A stretch of DNA of 64,000 bases, from NCBI RefSeq assembly GCF_031457455.1, contig NZ_JAVDWU010000010.1, positions 186,001 through 250,000 of the forward strand, given 5' to 3'. The translations under genes were made by a program, and so were the position numbers. Numbering within the stretch: the first letter of the stretch is position 1; each line of letters begins with the position of its first letter. Source of the DNA: Hydrogenophaga palleronii_A. Its GTDB lineage: Bacteria > Pseudomonadota > Gammaproteobacteria > Burkholderiales > Burkholderiaceae_C. Under the pieces are notes generated by a model. The model was given only the letters and a program-made list of their open reading frames with translations, did no database searches and had not been told where the DNA came from. Positions 40,092 to 49,204 of the stretch are shown here, piece by piece.

Positions 40092-41576
40092 CTATAACCA
40101 GCGTTCGATCAAGCGCCCAACGCCTTCCATCATGCGGAGGTGCAGTGGGCGCTGGCGCCAGGCTTCCAGTGTGACTGGTTCCGACTCTGCCCGGTCTTTT
40201 TCGAACAGGGCGTTCATCTCGGCGCCAAAATCCTCACCCAGCACGATCACGTTGAGCTCGTTGTTGGTGACGAAACTCAGCCAGTCCAGGTTGCTGGAGC
40301 CCACGGTGGAGAACACGCCGTCGATGACCGCTGTCTTGGCGTGCATGATGGCGTGCTGCATCTCGTGGATGCGCACGCCGGCCTCCAGCAAGTCGGTGTA
40401 GTAGGAGCGACCGGCATGCAGCACCAGTGAAGAATCGCTGCGTCCCGGCAGCACCAGTTCCACCACCACACCACGCCGGGCCGCGTCGATCAGCGCCTGT
40501 ACAAAATCCGTTCCGGGCGCGAAGTAGGCCATGGTCAGGCGCACATTGACTTGCGCCGCGTCGATCGCCGCCAGCAGGGCGCTGTAGATCCGATTTTCGC
40601 GCTGGCGGGGATCGCTGGCCAGCACCTTCACCACCCGCTTGCCCGGCTCGGCTGCGCCCCGCCGGGGGGCGGGCGTGCCCAGCGCGCCTTCGCAACCCTG
40701 CTCCAGCCAGGTGGCTTCAAACACCTGTGCCAGCACCGGCACCACCGGCCCCTGCAGTTCAATCTGGGTGTCGCGCCAGTGGTCGTCCTGAGCGCCCATG
40801 GGTGGCGCCCCACGGCGCCGGATGAGCGAGCTCGATCCGTACACGCGGCTGATGTTGATGCCACCTGTGAAGGCGGTGTCCTCATCGACCACCAGCAGCT
40901 TGCGGTGGTCGCGGTGCGTGATGCCCCAGTATCCCGGTCGCCGGATCGGGTTCAGTGGATTGAAGGTGCACACCGAGACACCGCCCTTCTCCAGTCGCTC
41001 AAAGAAGGTCAGTGGCGTGGTGATGGAACCCACCGCGTCGTAGATCAGCGATACCTTCACGCCTTCGGCCGCCTTGATCAACAGCAGCTCGGCGACCTCT
41101 GCGGCCACACCGCTGTCTTCCACGATGTAGCTCTCCAGAAGAATCCGGCCCCTTGCCTGCACGATCGCCGCCTTCATGGCCTCAAACGTGGCGGGGCCAT
41201 CGACCAGCAGGCGCGTGCGGTTGCCCCGGATCAGATCCGTGTCGCCGCTGGCGCTCAAGGTCTGCAGATGGTGTGCCAGCAAATCGCCCTGGCCTTCATT
41301 GGCCAGACGCCGCAGCGTGCTGCGTTCGGCCAGACCCGACACCGTGCCTGCGGCCCCCCGCACACTCACCTGACCGGTGTGGCCCTGCGGCAGCGACGCT
41401 GTGCGTGGCGGCAGGCTGGAACAGGCCGAAACCATCAACCCCAGGCACGCCCATAGCCAGCCGGTTGCGCGCAGGCGCCGCTCGCCCGACCAGGGCGCCC
41501 TGCGTGGAATGACGAAAACCCCTTGAACGGGCAGGGCTGCCGATGCGGGGGGTTCCGAAACCGGGTGGGAGGTCAT
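40092..41576 (-). CDS. Phospholipase D family protein, cardiolipin synthase-like
   Basis: 494 residues. Two HKD motifs: HRDHRKLLVVDEDTAFTGGIN (first half) and HAIMHAKTAVIDGVFSTVGSSN (second half), plus a hydrophobic segment with a lipobox-like VSAC near residue 52, suggesting membrane anchoring. By family it transfers phosphatidyl groups to make cardiolipin or related lipids. It sits next to DUF1328, DUF883 and BON/CsbD genes, consistent with envelope maintenance in stress. It ends inside a dispersed repeat. Confidence 0.88.
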   Translation of the reverse strand: MTSHPVSEPPASAALPVQGVFVIPRRAPWSGERRLRATGWLWACLGLMVSACSSLPPRTASLPQGHTGQVSVRGAAGTVSGLAERSTLRRLANEGQGDLLAHHLQTLSASGDTDLIRGNRTRLLVDGPATFEAMKAAIVQARGRILLESYIVEDSGVAAEVAELLLIKAAEGVKVSLIYDAVGSITTPLTFFERLEKGGVSVCTFNPLNPIRRPGYWGITHRDHRKLLVVDEDTAFTGGINISRVYGSSSLIRRRGAPPMGAQDDHWRDTQIELQGPVVPVLAQVFEATWLEQGCEGALGTPAPRRGAAEPGKRVVKVLASDPRQRENRIYSALLAAIDAAQVNVRLTMAYFAPGTDFVQALIDAARRGVVVELVLPGRSDSSLVLHAGRSYYTDLLEAGVRIHEMQHAIMHAKTAVIDGVFSTVGSSNLDWLSFVTNNELNVIVLGEDFGAEMNALFEKDRAESEPVTLEAWRQRPLHLRMMEGVGRLIERWL

Positions 41577-41717
41577 GTCGGCGCAATCCTACGCCTCCAC
41601 GCGGCCTTGACTTGCATTCACGGCGCCTTTGCTTGCCTAGAGTGGAGTCATTGCAACGGTGGTCGTTGCGAAACATCAGCCCAGCGGCAACGCGGGGCCC
41701 CCATCAGGAGTTCAACA

Positions 41718-41882
41718 ATGCTGCACTACGCCGTCGTCTTCCTCGTGATAGCCCTGATCGCTGCCGTGCTTGGTTTTGGTGGCATCGCCGCTGGCGCCGC
41801 AGGTATCGCCAAGATCCTCTTTGGCGTGTTTCTCGTCATGGCCATCATTTCGTTCCTGTTCGGTTTGACCCGCAGACGCTAG
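41718..41882 (+). CDS. DUF1328 small membrane protein
   Basis: 54 residues, essentially two transmembrane helices with the family's Gly/Ala pattern LHYAVVFLVIALIAAVLGFGGIAAGAAGIAKILFGVFLV (read in parts), ending FGLTRRR. ATG 41718 follows AGGAG. Function unknown, YtjA-like. A GCAACG-N5-CGTTGC dyad lies upstream at 41653-41669. Divergent from the phospholipase D gene. Confidence 0.9.
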   Translation: MLHYAVVFLVIALIAAVLGFGGIAAGAAGIAKILFGVFLVMAIISFLFGLTRRR

Positions 41883-41954
41883 CGAACGCCCCCTAGATTG
41901 TTTTTCCGCCCATCTTCACCCTTCCACCCTTCCACTTTCAGGAGCCAAGCAGCC

Positions 41955-42374
41955 ATGTTCAAAAACACCGAATCTCTTACCCACAAAGCCATCAATACCG
42001 CCAGCGACCTATCGGAGCGCGCCGCCCGCGAGGCCGACCAGACCCTGGCAGCGACACGCCGCGCCACCGCCGATGCCACCAGATCACTGCGCGAAGGTTT
42101 CGAGGCCATGCAGGAAGAAGTGCCTTCCGCCCTCTCGCGTGCCGCAGAAAAATGCGAAGCCCTTTCCAAAGAAGGCCTGGAACGCGCACGCCGCGCGAAA
42201 GAGGCGGTCCGCGAGCAGGCCATCCGCGCTGGTGACCAGACCGTGGGCTATATCAAGGACGAGCCCGTGAAAGCCGTGGCCATTGCTGCCGGCGTGGGTG
42301 CAGTGGCGGCACTGCTCGTGGGCTGGCTGGGGCGTGCGCGCCACGAGCGTGCCCACAGCGCTGGCGCACGTTGA
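41955..42374 (+). CDS. DUF883/ElaB-YqjD family ribosome/membrane-associated protein
   Basis: 139 residues from ATG 41955 (AGGAG site). A long amphipathic, Ala/Glu/Arg-rich coiled coil (~10-95) leads to a C-terminal transmembrane helix (~108-127, VKAVAIAAGVGAVAALLVGWL). The family tethers to the inner membrane in stationary phase and can bind ribosomes. It lies 72 bp after the DUF1328 gene. A strong terminator follows. Confidence 0.9.
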   Translation: MFKNTESLTHKAINTASDLSERAAREADQTLAATRRATADATRSLREGFEAMQEEVPSALSRAAEKCEALSKEGLERARRAKEAVREQAIRAGDQTVGYIKDEPVKAVAIAAGVGAVAALLVGWLGRARHERAHSAGAR

Positions 42375-42456
42375 GGTCCGTGTCTGCGCAAGCACCCTGC
42401 CGTGAAAATCAGGTGGTGCGCAGACAGCGCTTGATCTCCCCTCCTCTCCAGGGTTC

Positions 42457-42482
42457 GGAGGCACACAGTGCCTCCTTTTTTG
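42457..42482 (+). terminator. Rho-independent terminator after the DUF883 gene
   Basis: GGAGGCAC / GTGCCTCC, an 8-bp stem with a 3-nt loop (42457-42475), followed by seven T. Confidence 0.9.
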
Positions 42483-42602
42483 TGCCCCTGAACGCTCGTT
42501 CAGAGGAAGACACGTCACGATGCGGGTGAGATACTGGCCGCGAACGCCGGCCCCATATTGAACGCCGAAGGGGCACGGCGAGCAGGCACAGAAGCCCCTT
42601 CG

Positions 42603-44891
42603 ATGAAAATCAACCGCATCCGTCCTTTTCGCACCTGTTCGTGGCGGACTGGCGGAGCCGCCTGGGCGCTTCTGTTGGCGGTCGCGGCCCATGCCCAGGA
42701 GGTTCCGCCGTCCACCTGGACGTTCACCCCCGAACGGGACCGCTTCCAGGCCGGTGCGTTGCTGGACTTGCGCTACCTGAACGAACCGGTGGCTGGCCAG
42801 GCCGGCTTCGTGCAGGTGAATCAACAAGGGCGTTTTGTGCTCGGCAACGGCCAGCCGGTGCGTTTCTGGGCTGTCAACAGCAGTGTGGGCCACGAGTCGC
42901 AATGGCCGCGTGGCCCGCTGTGGCCACAGGGTCTCAACGACCTGGCCCACCACGCACGCTTTCTGGCCAAGCGGGGCGTGAACATGGTGCGCCAGCACCG
43001 CCAGATCAGCCCCAACCTGACAACCCACCCCGATGCCGCGCTGACCGACATCAACGAGGCCGAGCGCGACGCCATCTGGCGCATGGTGGCGGCCATGCGC
43101 AAGCAGGGCATCTACACCACGCTGTCACCATACTGGGGTGTGCCCATGAAGTTCGCCAAGAACTGGGGCATTGCCGGCGGCAACAAACAGTCGGCGCTGG
43201 GCCTGCTGTTTTTCGACGAAACCCTTCAGGCGGCCTACAAGGTCTGGCTGAAAAAGCTGCTGCTTGAGAAGAACCCCTACACCGGGCTGTCGTTGGCGCA
43301 AGACCCCAGCCTGGCGGTGTTCCAGCTGCAGAACGAAGACAGCCTGCTGTTCTGGACCGTCAACGCCATCCAGGGGCCGCAACGCGAAGCGCTGGAGCGG
43401 CGGTTTGCCAACTTCGTGCGAACCAAATACGGTTCGCTGGACGCAGCGTGGAATGCGTGGGGCCACAGTCCCGTCAAGGGTGATCAGCCCGCTGCTGGTC
43501 GCTTGGCATTGATCGACATCTGGCAGCTCACGCAGCCGCCTCCCCAAGGTGGAGCCGGCCAGCGCATGGCCGATCAGACCGAGTTCTACGCCCGCACCAT
43601 GCACGACTTCAACCGCGAGATGGTCGACTACCTGCGCCAGGAACTGGGCCTGAAATCGCTCATCAACGCTGGCAACTGGAAGACCGCCAGCGCCGAGCGG
43701 CTGGGCGATGTGGAACGCTGGAGCTACCTGCCGGGCGATGTGGATGCCGTCAACCACTACTTTGGCGGTGTGCACCAGGGCGAGAACAACGGCTGGGCCA
43801 TTTCACAAGGCGACCGCTTCACCAGCGACAGCGCGCTCCTGCAACCGCACCGGCTGCCCGTCAACCTCAAGCAGACCCAGGGCCGCCCCATCATGGTCAC
43901 GGAAAGCGCGTGGGTGCTGCCCAACACGCACGGGGCCGAAGGGCCCTTCCTGGTCGCCGCCTACACCTCGCTCAGCGGCGTGGCCGCCTACCACTGGTTC
44001 GCCACCGATCACGACGGCTGGGCACCGCCGCATTCGGCCAACGGCTACCTGCCGTCGCAGCAAAAGTGGACCTACGCCACGCCGGAGACACTGGGGAGTT
44101 TTCCCGCAGCGGCACTGGCCTATCGCCGGGGCGACATCCGCACCGGCCAGCCGGTGCTGCTGGAGCAGCGCACGTTGTCATCCTTGTGGCAGCGACAGAG
44201 CCCCCGCATTTTTGAAGGCGCCAGCTTCGACCCGAATCGCGACACCGGCGATGGTGCGCGCAACGGGAAGACCATCCGCTCTGCAATCTCGCCAGATGCC
44301 TTTCTCGCCGGGCCGGTGCAGGTGCGCCTGGGGGCCGACCCGGTGTCCGCCACCTATGCTGCCGATCTGGCTGCGTGGACCGACAAGGACCGCATCCGGG
44401 CCAACACCGGCGAGATCGTGCTCGATCACCGCCTGGGCGTGGCCACGGTCGACACACCCCGGACCCAAGGCGTGGCGGCCCACTTCCAGCGCGCACCCCA
44501 GCACCAGCTGAGCACGCTGGGTGTGCGCTCAGGCAACCGCTTCGGTGCCGTCATGGCCGTGTCGCTGGACGACAAGCCACTGAACCAATCCCGCTCGGTG
44601 CTCCTGCAGTACGCCACCCAAAGCCGCCCCACCGGCTGGCGCGACAAGCCGGTCACCCTCACGCTGGAAGGCGGCGGCACCGCACCCGGCTGGGAAATCG
44701 AGTCTTTCGGCGGCGCGCCCTGGAAGGTGGTGCAGCCCGAGCTTGAAGTGAGCTTGCGCAACCCCCGGTTGCGACGGGCCACTGCGCTGGACATGAACGG
44801 CATGCCCTTGGCTGCCGTGCCGGTGAAGAGAGAGGGCGACACGTTGCGGCTGCGGTTTCCGCCTGCCACGATGTATGTCGTGGTGCGCTGA
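42603..44891 (+). CDS. Secreted glycoside hydrolase, clan GH-A-like
   Basis: 762 residues from ATG 42603. Signal peptide ending AHAQ (~31). A TIM-barrel-like body shows the clan A signature Asn-Glu (N244-E245 in LQNEDSLLFW) as likely acid/base and E434 in VTESAW as likely nucleophile, followed by beta-rich C-terminal domains. FAKRGVNMVRQHRQ and YWGVPMKFAKNWG are typical of GH5/GH42-like enzymes, but the family and substrate are not certain. It would act on extracellular or periplasmic glycans. Stands alone between a terminator and a repeat. Confidence 0.75.
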   Translation: MKINRIRPFRTCSWRTGGAAWALLLAVAAHAQEVPPSTWTFTPERDRFQAGALLDLRYLNEPVAGQAGFVQVNQQGRFVLGNGQPVRFWAVNSSVGHESQWPRGPLWPQGLNDLAHHARFLAKRGVNMVRQHRQISPNLTTHPDAALTDINEAERDAIWRMVAAMRKQGIYTTLSPYWGVPMKFAKNWGIAGGNKQSALGLLFFDETLQAAYKVWLKKLLLEKNPYTGLSLAQDPSLAVFQLQNEDSLLFWTVNAIQGPQREALERRFANFVRTKYGSLDAAWNAWGHSPVKGDQPAAGRLALIDIWQLTQPPPQGGAGQRMADQTEFYARTMHDFNREMVDYLRQELGLKSLINAGNWKTASAERLGDVERWSYLPGDVDAVNHYFGGVHQGENNGWAISQGDRFTSDSALLQPHRLPVNLKQTQGRPIMVTESAWVLPNTHGAEGPFLVAAYTSLSGVAAYHWFATDHDGWAPPHSANGYLPSQQKWTYATPETLGSFPAAALAYRRGDIRTGQPVLLEQRTLSSLWQRQSPRIFEGASFDPNRDTGDGARNGKTIRSAISPDAFLAGPVQVRLGADPVSATYAADLAAWTDKDRIRANTGEIVLDHRLGVATVDTPRTQGVAAHFQRAPQHQLSTLGVRSGNRFGAVMAVSLDDKPLNQSRSVLLQYATQSRPTGWRDKPVTLTLEGGGTAPGWEIESFGGAPWKVVQPELEVSLRNPRLRRATALDMNGMPLAAVPVKREGDTLRLRFPPATMYVVVR

Positions 44892-44939
44892 ACCCAGTGC
44901 GGCCTTTGCACGAAGAGGTGCAACGAGGCGGTGTGTCCA

Positions 44940-45036
44940 CTGATGCGGTGGAACCGGCTTGGCCGGGCCACTCGTATCGCCCCCTGGGGGGTGACGCCGA
45001 AGGCGGCGCGGGGGGACTCACACCCTGCGGCGCGGG
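44940..45036. repeat. Dispersed repeat copy between the glycosidase and LysR genes
   Basis: GGTGGAACCGGCTTGGCCGG, CTCGTATCGCCCCC, GGGGGGTGACGCCGAAGG and GCGCGGGGGG modules in the same order as the (inverted) copy at 23.34-23.41 kb. A short duplication of the last module (CGGCGCGGGGGGT) follows. Confidence 0.75.
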
Positions 45037-45039
45037 GGG

Positions 45040-45921
45040 TCACGTAGCTTGCATCAGTTCAACAAACCGCTTCGCCCCCAGCCCCAGCGGCCTATCGTTC
45101 TGCCACACCACGTCCACCCACAGCCGCAGCTGGTTGCTCATGTTGCCGAAGCGCACTTCCGCCAGCTGCCCGGACGCCACCAGGGGCTCCACCAGGCGCT
45201 GTGGCAGGTAGGCCCAACCCAGCCCGGCCTGCACCAGGCTCAGCGTGGCCAGGTGGCTGTCGGTGCGCCAGATCTGGCGGGCCACCAGCACGCGCGGGTC
45301 GGCGGCGTGGCGGTCGCGGCCGGCCACGGCGATCTGCCGCACGTCGACCAGGTCTTCCAGCCGCCAGCGGTTCTGGCGGCCGCGCGCTTCGGGGTGGCTG
45401 GGCGACATCACCGCCACCAGAATCTCCTGCCCCACCTCCTGAAACGACTCCCGCTCGTCGGTGCCCGGGCGTTCAAACACCAGCGCCAGGTTCGCTTCGC
45501 CGGCGTACAGCATGCGCAGTGCATCCGCCTGCGGGGCCGACAGCACCTCCACATCCAACGATGGAAATTCGGCCGCCAGCACGGCCAGGGGCTGGCTCCA
45601 GGGGGCCGAGAGCAGTTCGGGTGCGATGGCCAGCGTCAAACGCTGCTCCAGCCCCTGGTGCATCTGCTGAGCGTGCGCCTGCAGCTGCCGCAGCTGCCGT
45701 GCCAGCTGGCGCGCCTGCGGTTCGAGCGCGCGGGCCACAGCCGTGGGGCGGGGCTCGCGCGTGCTGCGGTCAAACAGTGTGAGGTCCAGCTCGGCTTCCA
45801 GTTGCGCAATCGTCATGCTCACCGCCGACGGCACCCGGCCCAGCTGGCGCGCAGCGGCGGAAAACGAACCGCTGTCGAGCACCGCAAGAAACACCCGCAC
45901 GTTGTCGCTGGAGAAGGCCAT
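45040..45921 (-). CDS. LysR-family regulator, divergent from the PACE efflux gene
   Basis: 293 residues: HTH at the N-terminus (VFLAVLDSGSFSAAARQLGRVPSAVSMTIAQLEAEL) and an effector domain. It is divergent from a PACE-family transporter with ~143 bp between starts, the aceR/aceI arrangement known for chlorhexidine efflux in Acinetobacter. It therefore probably controls that pump; the ligand is unknown. Confidence 0.9.
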   Translation of the reverse strand: MAFSSDNVRVFLAVLDSGSFSAAARQLGRVPSAVSMTIAQLEAELDLTLFDRSTREPRPTAVARALEPQARQLARQLRQLQAHAQQMHQGLEQRLTLAIAPELLSAPWSQPLAVLAAEFPSLDVEVLSAPQADALRMLYAGEANLALVFERPGTDERESFQEVGQEILVAVMSPSHPEARGRQNRWRLEDLVDVRQIAVAGRDRHAADPRVLVARQIWRTDSHLATLSLVQAGLGWAYLPQRLVEPLVASGQLAEVRFGNMSNQLRLWVDVVWQNDRPLGLGAKRFVELMQAT

Positions 45922-46064
45922 GCCGCCAACATATCAGAAAAACTGAAAGTAACTGACTTTTAGCGTCAGCAGGATCGCACTAGCATCTCCCCCAACGAGC
46001 CCCGCCATCCCCGCGCAGCGTCCACCCTTTCAGCACATTCACGGCACACCAGATACCGAACGCC

Positions 46065-46499
46065 ATGCAAGGCATCAAAAGAAAAATCGTCTACGTCACG
46101 CTGTACGAAATCATCGCCATCGCGTGTTCCAGCCTCGCGCTGGCCGTGCTGCTCGGCAGAAGCATGGGCCACGCCAGCGTGGTGGCGGTGGCCGCGTCGG
46201 CGATCGCGGTGGTGTGGAACCTTGTCTTCAACACCCTGTTCGAGCGCTGGGAGAGCCGCCAGGTCAAACGCGGGCGCGGCCTGGGCCGCCGCGTGGCACA
46301 CGCCATCGGCTTTGAAGGCGGGCTGGTGTTCACGCTGGTGCCGCTGTTCGCCTGGTGGTTCGACATTTCGCTGTGGCAAGCCCTGGTGCTGGACGTGGGC
46401 CTGATCGTCTTCTTCCTTGTCTACACCTTCGTCTTCAACCTCGCGTTTGACAAGGTGTTCGGCCTGCCGGCATCGGCCCTGCCCTTGCCCGGCAACTGA
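46065..46499 (+). CDS. PACE-family proton-coupled efflux transporter (AceI-like)
   Basis: 144 residues with four transmembrane helices arranged as two tandem bacterial transmembrane-pair domains: RKIVYVTLYEIIAIACSSLALAVL and WNLVFNTLFERWE in the first half, and HAIGFEGGLVFTLVPLFAWW with VYTFVFNLAFDKVF in the second. The acidic residue in each TM1 (YE15 and FE) matches the proton-coupling position. The family exports biocides such as chlorhexidine and short diamines. Confidence 0.92.
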   Translation: MQGIKRKIVYVTLYEIIAIACSSLALAVLLGRSMGHASVVAVAASAIAVVWNLVFNTLFERWESRQVKRGRGLGRRVAHAIGFEGGLVFTLVPLFAWWFDISLWQALVLDVGLIVFFLVYTFVFNLAFDKVFGLPASALPLPGN

Positions 46500-46522
46500 C
46501 CGCCAGCCTGGTCCGGACCGGC

Positions 46523-46939
46523 TCAGGCGGGCGGGTACAACACCATTTGCGTGCAGCGAAACAGCGCGATCGTCTTGCCCGTATCGCGGTGCGAGACCAC
46601 CGCGTCCCAGACCTGTGTGGTGCGACCCAGGTGCACCGGGCGCGCCACGCATTCGATCGTGCCTTCGCGCGCCGTGCCCAGGTGGTTGCTCTTGAGTTCG
46701 ATGGTGGTGAAGCCGTTCGCCTGCGCCGGTAGGTTGGTCACGCAGCCATAGCCCGAACAGGTGTCGGCCAGCGTGACCACGCTGCCCGCGTGCAGGAACC
46801 CGTTGGGCGCCATGGTGTGGGGCCGCACTTCAAGTTCGGCACGCACCTCGTCTTTGCCCACATGCGTGACCACCATGCCCAGGTGGCCGGGCAAGGCGGT
46901 GGCGCCGCGTTGGTTGAATTGTTCGGCTAGGTTGTCCAT
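46523..46939 (-). CDS. PaaI-type hotdog-fold thioesterase
   Basis: 138 residues from ATG 46939, which has GGAG 6 nt upstream (ATG 46951 has none). The hotdog signature is NGFLHAGSVVTLADTCSGYGCVTNL, with the catalytic-type Asp (D64 region), and IELKSNHLGTAREGTIECVARPVHLGRTTQVWDAVV. It should hydrolyse an aromatic or acyl-CoA thioester; the substrate cannot be told. Convergent with the PACE gene and 48 bp downstream of the MATE gene on the same strand. Confidence 0.9.
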   Translation of the reverse strand: MDNLAEQFNQRGATALPGHLGMVVTHVGKDEVRAELEVRPHTMAPNGFLHAGSVVTLADTCSGYGCVTNLPAQANGFTTIELKSNHLGTAREGTIECVARPVHLGRTTQVWDAVVSHRDTGKTIALFRCTQMVLYPPA

Positions 46940-46987
46940 GTGGGTCTCCATTGGGTGAAAGGGTTGAAATGGGGTGGGTGAAGGTGC

Positions 46988-48373
46988 TCAGCGGGTCCAG
47001 CTGCCCATGCGAATGGCAAGGGCAATCGTGCTGCCGTACACCACAAAGCTGAGCGCAATCACCGCAAACAGCGCATGGGCCGGCGCCTGGAACACGTGCA
47101 CACACAGCCAGCCACCCACCACCAGAATCAGCAGCCGGCCCACGCTGGCCGCGAGTGGCCAGAACAGACGCGCCGCGCCTTGCGATGCAAAAAACAGGGC
47201 CAGTCCCAGGCCGAAGAAGGCGTAGCAGGCACCCACGATGTTCAGGTACAAACCACCGAACGCGCGCACATCCAGCGCGTCGGTAAACAGGTTCATCCAC
47301 AGCCCGGGCGCCAGTGCCGTGACCACCCCGATGGTTCCGGTGATCGCCGCCACCAGCGCCCCACCCACCCAGGCCACCCGCACCGCGCGCGCCGACTGCC
47401 CCGCGCCCATGTTCGTGGCCACCATGGCAGTAAGCGCCGTGCCAAAACCAAACGCGATCGGCACCAGGATGTACTCTAGCCGCGCCGCCACGCCAAAGCC
47501 GGCCAGCGCTGCCGTGCCGTAGCTGCCCACGAAGGCGGTGGCCACGGCGATCGAGGTGTTGCTGATCACCGGGCTCATCGATGCGGGCAGCCCCACACGC
47601 AGCAGGTCGCGCAGCATCGGCAGGTGCACCCGCCACGCTAGGCGCCGCAGGTGCACCGCACCAGAGGTGCGCCACAGGTAACCCAGCAAGCACAGCGCGG
47701 CCGCCGCGTTGACGCACAGCGTGCTCATGGCCGCCCCGGCCACCCCCAGCGCGGGCACCGGCCCCCAGCCGAACACCAGCAAGGGGCACAGCGCCAAGTG
47801 CAACAAGGCCGTGCCAAAAAGCAGCGCCGAAGGCAGCACCATGTTGCCCAGGCCGCGCACCACCGCCGCCAGCACATTGGTGAACCAGATCACCGCCGCA
47901 CCACCGAACAGCACGGTCGAATACGCCAGCGCCGCCTCCAACGCAGCACCCTGCCCGCCCATGCCACTGAAGATGCCGCGCCCGAACCCGAGCATGACCA
48001 CCATGAACACCACCGCCATCAGCGCCGCCACCAGCAAGGCCTGCTGCGCCAGCCGGTTCGCATCTTCCTCGCGGCCAGCGCCCAGCGCGCGCGCCACGGC
48101 GGCGGTGGTGGCGCCGCCAATGCCACCGGCCGACATCTGCAGCATCAGCATCGACAGCGGGAACACCAGCGCAATGCCAGCGAGCGCCTCCGCACCCAAC
48201 AGCCCGAGGATGTAGCCGTCGTAGCCGATCACGATCGTCATCGCGAACAGGCCCATCACGTTCGGCGTGGCCAGGCGCAGCAGCGTGGGCAGCAAGGGTG
48301 CATGCAGCATCTGCTGCACGCGGTCGCGCGCCGGGTTCGCGGGTGGGGTTTCGATGGACAGGGTGGTGTTCAT
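46988..48373 (-). CDS. MATE-family multidrug efflux transporter
   Basis: 461 residues with twelve hydrophobic segments in two halves typical of MATE pumps (e.g. LLRLATPNVMGLFAMTIVIGYDGYILGLLG, ASMSPVISNTSIAVATAFVGSYG). It exports cationic drugs using Na+ or H+ gradients. A 16-bp palindrome, identical to one upstream of the TetR gene, lies ~83 bp upstream of the start, so it is very likely repressed by that TetR protein. Confidence 0.92.
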   Translation of the reverse strand: MNTTLSIETPPANPARDRVQQMLHAPLLPTLLRLATPNVMGLFAMTIVIGYDGYILGLLGAEALAGIALVFPLSMLMLQMSAGGIGGATTAAVARALGAGREEDANRLAQQALLVAALMAVVFMVVMLGFGRGIFSGMGGQGAALEAALAYSTVLFGGAAVIWFTNVLAAVVRGLGNMVLPSALLFGTALLHLALCPLLVFGWGPVPALGVAGAAMSTLCVNAAAALCLLGYLWRTSGAVHLRRLAWRVHLPMLRDLLRVGLPASMSPVISNTSIAVATAFVGSYGTAALAGFGVAARLEYILVPIAFGFGTALTAMVATNMGAGQSARAVRVAWVGGALVAAITGTIGVVTALAPGLWMNLFTDALDVRAFGGLYLNIVGACYAFFGLGLALFFASQGAARLFWPLAASVGRLLILVVGGWLCVHVFQAPAHALFAVIALSFVVYGSTIALAIRMGSWTR

Positions 48374-48455
48374 GGTCGGGTTCTCCCGTGGGGGATCAGC
48401 GCCGGTAACAACCCGGCGGCGTCTGCATCGGTTCCGTGCTGGGCGAAGACCTAAA

Positions 48456-48471
48456 TATGATGATCGTCATA
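48456..48471. promoter_or_regulatory. TetR operator copy 1 (upstream of MATE gene)
   Basis: TATGATGATCGTCATA, a near-perfect palindrome (TATGA-T-GATC-G-TCATA). The same 16 bp recur at 49135-49150. Confidence 0.85.
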
Positions 48472-48524
48472 ATATTTGGCGAAAAAAAGGAGGCCTCTTT
48501 GGCCAGACGGATGAAGACCACGAT

Positions 48525-49115
48525 TCAGCCCGGTTCAGGCGCGTCGTATTGCGCCAGCAGTACGGCCCGGTTGTCGGCCAGCAAGGCTCGGCCTTCGGCG
48601 GTATGGCCCAGGGCACGCGCCATCTGCAAGGCTCCCACCATCTGGCACGCCACCGCCGTGGCCGCACCCGGTGCCGTGCCAGCGGGCAGCGTGCGCGCCA
48701 CCCGGCCCACCAGGTTGCGCACGCGCTGCGCAGCCGCCTCGCGCACTTCAGGCGCCTGGCGCGGCATCTCCGACACCAATGCCGCCACTGCACAACCCTC
48801 TTCCGTGCCGCTCAGGTGCCGATCCGACAGATAGCCTTCCACCAGCGCACGGAACGGGCTCGCACCGCGCGCCTCACGGATCGTTTGCCCTTTGTTCAGA
48901 CGCTCTGCACTCTGCCTGCCGGCATGTTCCAGCGCCTCCACCAACAAGGCATCACGCGAGGCAAAGTGCGCGTAGAACCCACCATGCGTCAGCCCAGCCT
49001 CTTTCATGATGTCGGCCACGCCCACCCCCTGAAACCCCGCACGTCGGATCGCGCGTGCAGCCGTTTCCAGAATACGCTCGTGGGTCAGGGCCTTGCGGCC
49101 GGGGGCGGTTTCCAT
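48525..49115 (-). CDS. TetR-family repressor of the MATE pump
   Basis: 196 residues: N-terminal HTH (ILETAARAIRRAGFQGVGVADIMKEAGLTHGGFYAHFASRDALLVEA) and a C-terminal ligand domain with a single cysteine in EGCAVAALVSE. Two identical palindromes, one ~20 bp upstream of its own start and one upstream of the MATE gene, indicate autoregulation and control of the pump. The inducer is unknown. Confidence 0.93.
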   Translation of the reverse strand: METAPGRKALTHERILETAARAIRRAGFQGVGVADIMKEAGLTHGGFYAHFASRDALLVEALEHAGRQSAERLNKGQTIREARGASPFRALVEGYLSDRHLSGTEEGCAVAALVSEMPRQAPEVREAAAQRVRNLVGRVARTLPAGTAPGAATAVACQMVGALQMARALGHTAEGRALLADNRAVLLAQYDAPEPG

Positions 49116-49134
49116 CGCGGCATGGTAGCAGAAA

Positions 49135-49150
49135 TATGATGATCGTCATA
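49135..49150. promoter_or_regulatory. TetR operator copy 2 (tetR / acyP intergenic region)
   Basis: The same 16 bp as at 48456-48471, including the preceding AAA. It lies ~20 bp upstream of the tetR start and ~55 bp upstream of the acylphosphatase start. Confidence 0.85.
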
Positions 49151-49204
49151 CTCACGAATGACGTACCCTCCCCCTCTGTTTGGACCTCCCACTATTCCTG
49201 TGCC

